Notes under the pieces: generated by a model
The model's database searches: none
The model's input: only the letters and a program-made list of their open reading frames with translations
Told to the model about the DNA's origin: nothing
Source of the DNA: Erpobdella octoculata
Lineage: Eukaryota > Annelida > Clitellata > Hirudinida > Erpobdellidae
Assembly: GCA_963978895.1 (NCBI GenBank)
Contig: OZ022243.1
Location: 7,694,043 to 7,758,042 of the forward strand
DNA: 64,000 bases
Reading direction: 5' to 3'
Position numbers and translations under genes: made by a program
In this document: positions 12,311-23,004 of the stretch, one piece after another
How positions within the stretch are numbered: position 1 is the stretch's first letter
How the letters are laid out: each line of letters opens with the position of its first letter

Positions 12311-12640
12311 ATGTATGTATGTATGTAGGTATGTATGCAGCAATTGTGTGTACCGATCTTAACGCTTGCTGGTCGGTCCCACCTTCGATCGGCGGCTGCT
12401 GGCGACTTGTTCGTTCCATCGTCAAAGACAACGACTCTCGGCAGGCGCGGATTCTCCACTGCTGGTCCAGTTGTTTGGAACAGCCTATCTGCTGACCTGA
12501 GGAATCCAGCTTTGGACCTCGGCGGTTTCAGGAAGCTGCTTAAGACAGAACTTTATTCTTAAATTTATGATTTGACGCGACGCGCTTTTGTGACTTTTTA
12601 AAAAAGCGCATTATAAATTTACATTTACATTACATTTACA
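12311..12640 (+). mobile_element. LINE 3' fragment flanked by ATGT repeats
   Basis: After a short ATGT tract (12311-12335) a frame of about 75 codons reads GRRGFSTAGPVVWNSLSADL then FRKLLKTELYS and a stop. This is the conserved C terminus of CR1/L2-type LINE polyproteins. The 3' tail has a GCGCTTTT...AAAAGCGC hairpin (12582-12609) and ends in TTTACA repeats that run into the next (ATGT)n array. Only the last few hundred bases are present, as expected for a 5'-truncated insertion. Confidence 0.75.
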
Positions 12641-12856
12641 TGTATGTATGTATGTATGTATGTATGTATGTATGTATGTATGTATGTATGTATGTATGTA
12701 TGTATGTATGTATGTATGTATGTATGTATGTATGTATGTATGTATGTATGTATGTATGTATGTATGTATGTATGTATGTATGTATGTATGTATGTATGTA
12801 TGTATGTATGTATGTATGTATGTATGTATGTATGTATGTATGTATGTATGTATGTA
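12641..12856. repeat. (ATGT)n array, about 54 copies
   Basis: Perfect tetranucleotide repeats begin directly at the TTTACA-type tail of the LINE fragment and decay into TGTGTGCATATG sequence on the right. Open frames through it on both strands are artefacts. Confidence 0.97.
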
Positions 12857-13105
12857 TTTATGTTTATGTGTGTGCATATGTGTGTGCAAAGCATACACGC
12901 AAATACAAACACATAGTGCCGCCTGCACAGACTATTCAGAAAATTGGAAAAGAGATGAAAACGTTAAAAGCAAAAACCTGTTTCTGGCAAATGACAGACT
13001 GAATGCCTGCGAATGTGAGTCGAAATGCAAACATGCGTTAACAAACATACACACAAACACAACACACACACAGCAAAACATACAAACACATGAACACACA
13101 CACAC

Positions 13106-13193
<88 letters not shown>

Positions 13194-15529
13194 AGCATAC
13201 CATACAAGCCCACACACACATGGCACCAAGCATATCCGCGAAAATTCACTTAACTTGCGTGCGCACAAGTGCTGCTAAAAGAGAACATCAAGGCAAGCCA
13301 ATATTGGCACACATAAATAAATAAATATATTCACGCAAATAAATATTCATACACATAAAAGCAGATGCCGATACAAGTGCTGGAAATTCCGAACAAACAC
13401 TCACAGCAATAACCATACGTTCATACATACAAACAAACATACAACATACAAACATACAACATACAAACAAACAAACAAACAAACAAGCAAGCAAAGGGAC
13501 AAATACGGAGAGTGAACAGAAGGAAGTGACGAGAGAGGATGCAATCACGGGGAATCTGCACCCGCCTTGAGATATGAATGAAGCCTACAAAGTAGATAGC
13601 CAAATATGGAAATTAATCAGGCGTTAAGAGAATTTTTGTACCCCTGCGTGTGTATCTCTTCACATATTATATAAATATTAATACACATAATTATGTAAAT
13701 TTTATACTCATATGAAATAAATTTATATAATATATTTGATTAATAAAACAAATGTTATATATTATTTTGTCTCTCTGCGTTTGTGTCTGTAACTCTGTTT
13801 ATATGTGTTGGTATGCTTGTTCCATTTACTTACCCATCAAATGATTACGCGCGTTTTGGCTAATCTCCTCCTTAGAGCGCCAAGAGCGAGTTGTTTAGCT
13901 TTTTTGTTTTTCTAATTGTACACGTTTAGAGATGGCATTTCAAGTATTCTTTCTCGCACTGTCATTAAAAACCTGGTGAAGAAAACTATAAACTTTAATA
14001 AAAAAAACACTAAAATTAGTTTATGGCATTTTATTTTTGATGAGAATTTTGTTTTTCAATTTTTAAGATAATTAATTTATTTGTTGATAATAAAAAACGA
14101 ATGAGATTAAATGTTTCTATTGTTTTTATTTGCGAATATAAATATTTGTTACTGGCGTTATCATTACCATCACCCCTACCATCATCATCCTTTTATAATT
14201 GCATCGTCGTCGTCATCACCATCATTCTCTTCCTCGTCATCATTATCATCGTCATCGTCATCGTCATCGTCATCATCATCATCTTTTTTTTGTCATTACC
14301 CGATGTCTTCCTGTGTTATATAATTGTCCAGTTATCTCAGAGAATGCTTCATTACATGGAAAAAAGATCGCAAATAAGCCCGTCTGGAAGACTCAAAATG
14401 CATTTACCCGGAAGATTAAAAAAACATCAAAGCAAAGATCAAGAATAACGGATTTATGTACGACGAAACAAATATCGAATGTAATTAAATAAATCAACAA
14501 TTGAAATATCTGAATTATATTCATCACTTCCTGGTTATTCGACACCAAAGATATTAAAATGTGTTTGTAAAAAATCCGATAATATTAGAAAAGGAATGGT
14601 TACTACTTTACTATAGAAGCTGCACTCCGACATTTTGTTATTTAATAATTAAAGTTTATCAAAACTTTACATTTACACTTACGTGAACATAAGCAAACAT
14701 CCCGTGTCGTTAACGACGGTGTCCGAATAGCGACAGTACGTTCAGAATAGTACTCGTCCTACTCGAGAGGACAGCAAAAAATACGCAATAAGAAAGCATA
14801 ACGGGAGCAGAGGTGTAGCAAGGGGGCCACAGGGGGGCATTTGTCCCCTGGCGCAGGACTGGAGGGGGTGCACGGGAGAGCCAAGCGATGTTTAACTCGG
14901 AGAGGAAAAAAGCAGGCATAGCTTTCTTATTTTATATTCTTTGCTCCTGTGCTCGTAAATTGTACGGAAACCCAATTATCGTCCGTTTATCATTTCTATG
15001 CTCTACACAGGGTCGCCTATATGCCATTAAGCTCCAGCGTACCATTAGAACCTAGAAAACAGGAGTACGTGGAACGTACGAATATCCACACCGCTTTGCA
15101 TTTTTTTCCCTGTACGTCTTCGTTGCATTCTTCAGTAGGTTAAGTATGTGTGAACGTGTTCTTGCACGTACGTTTCGGTGTGTGTGTGTGCGTGTGAGGT
15201 GCGTAGGCGTGTAGTAATCCTTTCTTATGGAAAGTGAGAAGAAAATGTGGATGGACATTATAAAAAAAAATATATATAAAAGTCTTGCTTCAAATGACCG
15301 GTAATCGACGAATAAAATGCAGTGTTTTTGTTGATTTATGCTGCTTAAATGAAGGCTTGTGGCGTGGCCGGTGATGAAAATAATGGTTGTCATGACAACA
15401 CGGTGATGCTGGATCGTGGTGGATTTTCATATTTTGCTGTGTTGGGGGAGGGAGGGGGAGAGAGGAGATGTTCTTGTTTTTGAAAGATATTGAAGTCTCA
15501 ATAAATCGCTGTCATTGCCACCAGTATTC
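12857..15529. other. Intergenic with simple repeats; likely upstream region of the lectin gene
   Basis: Contains (TA)n at 13119-13190, CA-rich and CAAA-type tracts (13430-13495), and a TCA/TCG triplet tract at 14160-14290. A G-rich patch at 14815-14880 resembles dispersed repeats. The missing first exon of the lectin-CUB gene may lie here, but I could not single out a signal-peptide exon ending in phase 1. Confidence 0.5.
13119..13190. repeat. (TA)n tract
   Basis: About 35 TA units follow a CA-rich segment. No Helitron terminus is evident beside it. Confidence 0.95.
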
Positions 15530-15778
15530 TCATTCTCATCATCATCAGCATTATTATCATAATCATTGCTGCCATCATTTTCATCACCGTATTGTTTCTT
15601 TTTTTCATGTCATCATCATCATAATCTTCATTTTCATCATCATCACCATCATTTCTATCCTCATCGTCATTGTCATCGTCATCATCATCGTCATCGTCAT
15701 CGTCATCGTCACCATCATCATCATCATTACCATCATCATCATCATCATCATCACCACCATCATCATCATCATCATCAT

Positions 15779-15810
<32 letters not shown>

Positions 15811-15835
15811 TTATCATCATCATCATCACCATCAA

Positions 15836-15873
<38 letters not shown>

Positions 15874-15906
15874 CCATCAACATCATCATCATCATCATCA
15901 TCACAG
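15530..15906. repeat. (CAT)n trinucleotide array ending at a splice acceptor
   Basis: Nearly 370 bases of CAT/CAC triplets, with scattered CGT variants. The array ends ATCATCACAG, and that AG (15905-15906) is the 3' splice site of the first recognisable lectin exon. The triplet tract, with C and T at two of three positions, therefore takes the place of the usual polypyrimidine tract. Poly-His, poly-Ser and poly-Asp open frames here are artefacts. Confidence 0.9.
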
Positions 15907-18900
15907 ACCCCCAAGACGTCTGCAACATGGAAACATTCAAAGCGAATTGTCCGGACGATCACGTGATCGTGATGACGTCATCATGGTACGGGCGAATGAA
16001 AGTTGGCAAATGCGTGACTCCCAGTTTCGGACACATCGGCTGTAAGGTGAGGTTCTTTCAAAAATACTTCTGCTACTCTGGCACTACCGGTTGTCGGTGG
16101 GTGGAAGAAAAAATTAATTCCAGGTGATATTCGTGATAAACACAGGTGAGTGTCCTGCACGTGATGGACGAGTACTGCTCAGGTAGACAGGAGTGCAAGG
16201 TGAAAATTCCAGACGACGACATGTTCCAACTGGGCAAGGGGCACTGCCCTGAAGAAATAACTTCTTATCTCGAAGTTTCTTACGGCTGCCAACGAGGTAA
16301 TGATAGTGACGATGATAACGTCTTGCGTTTGTATCATATTATAATATAAAAGCCCACGTCTGTGTAAGACGTCTGTATAAAACGTTTTTGCGTGACGATT
16401 TACTATATATGGCAAATTAATTTATAAATAATAATAATAATAAATAAATTTTTTTATGTAATCTAGGTAAGGTAAATATTTTTTAATTTATTTAAATATT
16501 AAAAGTTATTTCGTTATTGTACACTGTCAACTCTAAAGATAAGAAAAAGGTGGCCCTGCAATCGAAAAATAATAAATAATGAAATATTAAATTAATTTTT
16601 GACGGGCTATCTCTAGTAATCAAATAAATTTCAACCAGTCGAACCCAACATGGCTGTCAAATGTTCTTCGGGATCTCCGATTCTTCTGACGTCAGATCGT
16701 GGCGTCCTGGGTGGTCCTCCATCTCCTGTGAGGTCCTGCATGTGGTATGTCAACGTCGAAAAAGGAAGGAAGATCAACTTCACTCTTATTGATTTCAATT
16801 ACAATAAAATCGCAAGACAATCTAACAACCGACAATTTCTTCTGTCAGGTGGGTGGTCGAGTGATGATGATGATTCTCCACTGTTGATTGCTTGTTTTAA
16901 ATTATATCAGTCGACCTTTCACCTGAGTTAGGTCAAACCAAAGTTCATTCTGGGTCATCAACATTAGGCAGATTCGACGAGATGGGTTTTCAATTTAAGT
17001 CTAAATTTTTATACTGTCGGGTAGTTTATCTAATCTCTCATTGGCGAGAACTCGTCTGCTGACGTATAGTTTTAGAACTTGTAGGTCTTCGATACAGTCA
17101 AGTGACAAACCAAGTTATCATTGGACAGCTTAAATACGTGAATTCTGTTAAATACTAAGAAAAATTGCGGAAACGTCCATTTTCAAGATAATCGGCCAAT
17201 TTCACGGAAAATGTCACGGCCGTGAAATCGTGAATTATGTGACTCCTTACCTATATATGCATTGGAGATCTCTTTCTTTATTTTTTTTTCTCTCACTTTC
17301 TTTCTTTTTTTTATTTTTTTTTATTTTATTTCTTTCTTTTCTCTCTTCTTCACCATGTGGGCAGCCTATACCACTAGATCAGTACTAAATTTTTTAGCTG
17401 TTCCATGTCTCTAAGACATCTATCTTATTTAAATTTCTACGAATATATCTTCGAATTGTACACAGTTTTATTTTTATTCAAAAAAACTAAACAGTTGTTT
17501 TAAAAATAAATACTAAAATACATTATACAACAGTTTTTTGATTTTTTTTTACAAGTCTCTCAAAAAAACACTCCAAACAAGACTTAAAACGCCATAGACA
17601 CGCTTACAAACTTCCTGTACCAAAACGCTTATAATAAAAGAGAAGTTTATGAAAAATAAAAACTTAAGTTTCATATTTATAAACAGAACGTAGAATCTTA
17701 GCTGGTTTATAAGTTTATAATGTTTATAACTCTAGAATAGGAATGTATGTGAATTAAATAAATATAATGAAACATTTGAATTGCGTTTATGTTATCAAAA
17801 CAGTAAAAATTATGTTGAAGACTATCAAAATTAAATATGGTTTCTATTTTGCTCTGGGGTTCTCAAAACAAAAATAGAAACTCATTAGTTAGTTCATTGC
17901 AAGTTTTTTGCTCGGTCAATCGCTGCATTGCTGACTCAAAACAACTGGATTTAAAACAACTGGATTCAAAACAACTGGACACAAAACAACTGAACACAAA
18001 ACAACTGGACACAAAACAACTTGAACTTTTCTTATCATTGACTTTTGCTCTACTATTAAGATTTACTGCTAATTTTTTATCTGTTGTGATTTCTGTCCCA
18101 CGTTTGATTTTCGATGAAAAGAAAATAACTAGCGGACTGACAGCATCAAAACAAAATTTATTTTCAGATTTAACAGTCGCTAAGTCAGTTATCTTTTTTA
18201 ATCCTCTCAGTCTCTGAGCATTCAATGTTTACAGTTGTAAATTAAATAAATTAAACAAAAAAATTAAAACACTTGAAAAAGAATTTAAATTTTAGTTTTT
18301 CTATGCGTGTCTTGTTTTCTGCAAGCACATCGCCGAATCTTATTTCTCCCAAATGTAAAATTATTATTAAATAAAGAATTCTGCTTTTCTTAACTGGTAA
18401 TTTGAAAATTCCCGGGAGCACTTGGGGAACGCTACTGAGGCATGGCATCCGTGGCGGCTAGGGGTAAGTGACCCTGGCAATATGATTTGAATAATTAATC
18501 TTTAAAAAAGTCTTATAACCCACAGAAACTTATAAACCTCGTTGTGGTTAGTAAAAAACATCGCCTGATAAAACATCTTCAGAGGGATTCGTGTTCATGT
18601 TTTCTTCATTTTACATGAATTTTTAAATTCCTTATTTCTACTTCTTGTCTGCTTTCCTGTGAACAATTCTTGGAGTTGAAAATTAAAGCACTTCCCGTCA
18701 TCCAATCAAACTGGAACTTGGGATATATATTCGCATTCTAATAATTTTTGGATTTTTCTAAAGTGAATAATTTTAATTTTTAGAAAATTGCCTCATCGTA
18801 GAATACTACAGTCTGTCATAATTCAAAGACAAAAAGGGATTTGTGCAAACTTGTCATTTTAAGGCTCTGCGATTACTTTTTTTGTTTGTTTGTTTGGTTG

Positions 18901-21900
18901 CTTGTTTGCTTGTCTTAAAATCTTATAATGAAAAGTTCGCCAACTCTCCAATTTAGATATTTCAGCATTAATGCATTCAAAATAAACTCAGTATTAACTC
19001 ACATAAAATCATTAAAAAATTATAGAGAACAAATTTTTTTAAACTTTTAAACACCTTTTTGTTATAATAGTTTATACTCCCTAAAAGCAGGTTTTTTAAA
19101 TTGAAAAAAAAACTTGTTTAACAACTAAGTATTGATATGGGGTGTCAGTGTGTCATCGTCATAAGTTACATTTTTTACATTCCCAGGGATCTTCTGCCTC
19201 TCAAAACTTTCCGAATGGTTTTTCTCTCCTCTACTTTTGCTTTTTTGCCCCCACTTAAACCCTCCCACACCTCCCGAAAAATAAATTCAACACAAATGAT
19301 AGAGTTTACAACAGCAATACAAAATGTTAACTTTATTTTCACTCAATGGGAAATTGGTTAAAATTTGCACCACTAAATTTTTTAAGAGAATTAGCTCAAC
19401 ACAGACAGAGAATTGCAGCACAGATGGTTCTAGCTTATAACATACATCATCAAATTAGAGGAGCTTGACAAACTGATAAACTGATGGAGCACCTCTCTCC
19501 ACCACTTCCACAATCTCACGCATCATTGGAACTGTTTGACGAATTCAAACAGTTATCCGCTGGTGAAAGGTTCCTCGATGCAAAATACTTTATTGGGCTA
19601 TTTTGTATCAACCAAATTTTCTGGTATCATAAAAACAAAGTTGAAGTCAATCTGTGTTACATAGCTGCTGTTATAAACTTAAAAATGGTGAAATTTAATG
19701 TATAATGAGATTATATATTATTGGAGAAAATATTTAGAGAAAGTGGAAAATGTGCGGGGGAGTACAAATTTAAGACGAGAAATAATGATGTGAGAAAAGA
19801 AAGAAATATCTTAGACTTTAAAAGGATGATGTTAAAAATTGATTAGAAAAATAAAAAGAAACTTATAAAAACATGTTTTCCATTAACATTTTTAATATAA
19901 TCGCTTTTTTTATTCTTATTCTTTCACTTTCTTTTCTTCTTTTTTTGTTGGCACCCCGCTAGAGCGGTGCCCAAAATATCTACATACAACCAATTCCCTT
20001 GCTGCGTCACTTATCTCGTCGCAAATATTAGCGTGTATGTAAGCAATTTATAAAGAAAAAGTATTATTTATTTTTATTAATTATTAAATATTCTCCAGCT
20101 CCCAATCATTCATCATCATCATCTTCGTCATCTTCCTCCTCTTCTTCGTCTTCTTCGTTACTAAAGTCGTCGTCGTGCATAAAATACGGCGTCATTCGAG
20201 AACAAATGTTTCCCATTTTGAATGGCGTTGCCTCGACGACGGTATCCACGGCAACCAAAGACGCCCCGGAATTTGTTTTGTGCGGGAGGAGCGACGAGCG
20301 GGAGAAGTTTGTTTACGTCTCGAAAGGAAGTCACGTGAGTGTACAGACCGTTTACGTCACTTCCGGTCGGAATCAGTCACGTGGGGACGTTTTGTTCCTG
20401 CTGAGATACGAGGGTAGGCACGATAATTTGTCACTTTTGTAATTTGATGTTTCTAGATTGCTTTCTAATCTTCTGCACGAGAAAATGTCAATTGAATGTC
20501 TCGAAGAAATATTCCTAAAACTAAGCGCACGAAAATTACACGACATTTTTTTTACACATTTATATATACATATATATCCTCGACAGCCATTGGATGTCCG
20601 GATTTGCATGCCACCAGCCACGTGACGACGAGAAGAGACGGCGACAGGCTGGCAGTGTCATGCGACAACACGACAACGAAGCATTACTTAAATTGTATCG
20701 AGGGAAAGTGGGTTGGAAGCATGCCCGAGTGCCACCTACACAACAAACATGACGGTGAGTGGGTATGCGGTTCGGGGGTGAGGTGAGGGGGTGGGGTAGA
20801 TGCCATACGCATTATACTTACAGGCTGTTTTTGCGCGCTGTTGTAATCTAATTTTAAGTCTATTTATTATTCGTGCAGCGGCTGGTACATCAAAAACTGT
20901 TGCCATTTGTTTTTTTTTGTTTCTTTTTTGTTCACTGTGGCGATGTTACAATCTTTTTCATCTTTTTTCATCCTCCATTTCTTTTCTATTTTCATCTTCA
21001 TCCTTCACATCATCATCCCCGTCAACATCATCATCATCACCCCCATCAATATTATCATCATCATCGTGACCGCCAACATCACCATCATCATCATGGCCGT
21101 CACCACCTCATCGTCATTATCAGCCTCTTCATGAACAAATGAGATAATTTGCGTCGAAGAATTTAATGATCAGAATTTAATTAGGCAGGGATTCAAAGAA
21201 AATGAGATTTCAAAGGCTTCCTTTGTAAATTATTATTTTTCATACAGCATCAACAAACCGTCAAACTATATTTTATTATTTTATATTTTCCTTTAATGAC
21301 AAAACATATCTTCGAAAAGTCAACAACATTTTGTCCCGAATCATTTCACCCGTCCAATCACATGATCCTTACATTTCATCCAATCCCTACATTTCATCCG
21401 ATCTCTACATTTCATCCAATCCCTACATTTAATCCAATCCCTACATTCCATCCAATCCCTACATTTCATCCAATCCCTACATTTCATCCAATCCCTACAT
21501 TTCATCCGATCCCTACATTTCATCGATCCTTACATTTCACCCGGACCGCTTCTTCAAAGGGCTCGTTTGGCTCATCAGATCGTGCGCTGGGTTTCTATAA
21601 CGATAACTTGTCAATCAAGACGTACATAGTGACAATTTATGCTAGGAGGAATCACACGCCTGGATAAGCAGCGGGCATAAAGATAGATCGATGGATGAAT
21701 AAATGAATGAGGTGGCGGACGGACGGACACACGCCTACGCGCATCGGAAACTAGGACAACGTGGAATGATGAATCGCAATGAAACATTGCAGCAACTTTC
21801 CCTCGTCAACTAAAACTTCTTGTCAACACATAAAAGTTTACAATTTTTATTTTTATTTATACAGAAGGTCAAACAGACTCGATGTGGAACAACGTTGGAT

Positions 21901-22681
21901 TTTTTTCTGACAGCTCGCTAGGTGACCTTGACCTTGTCACTTCCATTTATTGATTTGTTCCTTCTCTAACCTTTCTTGCGTAGAATTAATTATCTCGATA
22001 TTGAATTTTTCGATTTTTTTTTCATCAAAACTTTTATTGTCAGCAATATTTAAATAACCTTTTGTTACTCATCAATTTAAAGGCTAGTAATTAATTAGCC
22101 ATTTCAATAGTTTTAGAATTATTTTTAATTTGTACTGTCTAAATAACTAAAATAATGAATAAATTAATTCTCCATCAATTTCCAGCCATCCTCTTGACAG
22201 TCGGTGTAGGGATGGCACTGGGAGTTGTGATTGGTTCCGTACTGCTTCTACTTCTGCTGGCCTACTGTAAGAGGTAAGTATTAGACGCTTGCTCCAGTTT
22301 TACCACATTTTGAATTTCCCAACTTTTATAATTTTTTTTCTGACAAACAGCCGCGATCTGTCTCCTGGCCGCATGACTCATCACCATAGCGACCCGCTGT
22401 ACGTCGACGCCACGAAAAACTATTCGAGATCTTTGCTGTCCGGAAGCAGCGACTGCCACCAGTACCCGGTGCCGCCATATTGCCCGGCGGTGATGACGCA
22501 AGATAAGACCTTGCCCGGTACCAGACAAGTAATAGCTTGCACCATACCACAGCAGACCACGTGGTCTGAAGATGACGTCACAGTCGTCACGTGTCACAAC
22601 ACCGGAAGCGTCGTGACGCCCCCGCTATTCGAACCGAAAAAGTACCTCACGCCCGACCACTTCTACGAAGTGACAGGGTGA
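15907..22681 (+). CDS. SUEL-type lectin / CUB / sushi single-pass membrane protein (N terminus missing)
   Basis: Eight exons join in phase: 15907-16046, 16146-16296, 16639-16848, 20099-20413, 20587-20754, 21865-21921, 22186-22273 and 22351-22681. They give about 485 residues plus an unseen first exon. Exons 1-2 encode a galactose/rhamnose-binding lectin domain (NCPDDHVIVMTSSWYGRMKV, then CSGRQECKVKIP and SYLEVSYGC). Exons 3-4 form a CUB-like domain (CMWYVNVEKGRKINFTL ... YGVIREQ ... VLFLLRYEG) interrupted by a serine-rich loop. Exon 5 is a sushi-like cysteine module (AIGCPD ... CIEGKWVGSMPEC). Exon 7 is the transmembrane helix (VGVGMALGVVIGSVLLLLLL), and exon 8 a 110-residue cytoplasmic tail. 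It probably acts at the cell surface as a carbohydrate- or protein-binding receptor; the ligand is unknown. Confidence 0.85.
16849..20098. other. Large intron of the lectin-CUB gene
   Basis: A 3.25-kb intron between the two halves of the CUB-like domain. It is AT-rich, with poly-T runs (17280-17340) and one short tandem repeat (17938-18021). No inserted gene was recognised; the longest frame (126 codons at 17837) is mostly that repeat. Confidence 0.6.
17938..18021. repeat. 15-bp tandem repeat in lectin-gene intron
   Basis: The unit AAAACAACTGGACAC is repeated about 5.6 times with few changes. It reads as a KQLDT repeat in one frame only because 15 is divisible by three. Confidence 0.9.
21356..21540. 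repeat. 18-bp tandem repeat in lectin-gene intron
   Basis: About ten copies of CCAATCCCTACATTTCAT at a constant period of 18 lie in the intron before the juxtamembrane exon. A CAT-rich triplet stretch (21000-21115) precedes it. Confidence 0.92.
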
Positions 22682-23004
22682 CCCCGACCCAGAAAAAGAA
22701 GCCAATCGCAGATCAAGAGATGCAGGCAGTAACCCCGACTCTTAGCAGTCTGTCGCACGGGCAGTTCAATCGATCAGCTACTTCAAGCCTCATTGCTATG
22801 TAACTAGGTCAGCAGAATAATTGAGCATCATTGCTACATTCAGTGACATTGCTCAACATTCGTTTTTTGTACAGACAATGAATTTAATGAAGACATTTAA
22901 TGAAGCTATAGTATTAACAGATTAACGGTTTAAATATTATTTAATTGTTGATAAGTTTGTTGATGTGATAGGAGATAAGTGAAATATTTATTCATTTCTG
23001 CGCA
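22682..23004. other. Convergent 3' intergenic spacer
   Basis: 323 bases separate the stop codons of the lectin-CUB gene (+) and HBS1L (-). The only clear 3'-processing signal is the HBS1L poly(A) hexamer; I saw no AATAAA for the lectin gene. Confidence 0.6.
22987..22992 (-). promoter_or_regulatory. HBS1L: Poly(A) signal AATAAA of HBS1L
   Basis: A canonical AATAAA on the - strand lies 12 bases after the HBS1L stop codon, implying a very short 3' untranslated region. Confidence 0.6.

Noticed and set aside
15498..16045. Poly-His, poly-Ser, poly-Asp and poly-Met open frames
   Set aside because: Artefacts of the CAT triplet array; only sequence from 15907 in one frame is coding.
17837..18217. 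126-codon frame with KQLDT repeats
   Set aside because: It is generated by a 15-bp tandem repeat in an intron and is open on both strands.
21356..21540. CRISPR-like regular repeats
   Set aside because: The 18-bp units are tandem without spacers and lie in a eukaryotic intron.
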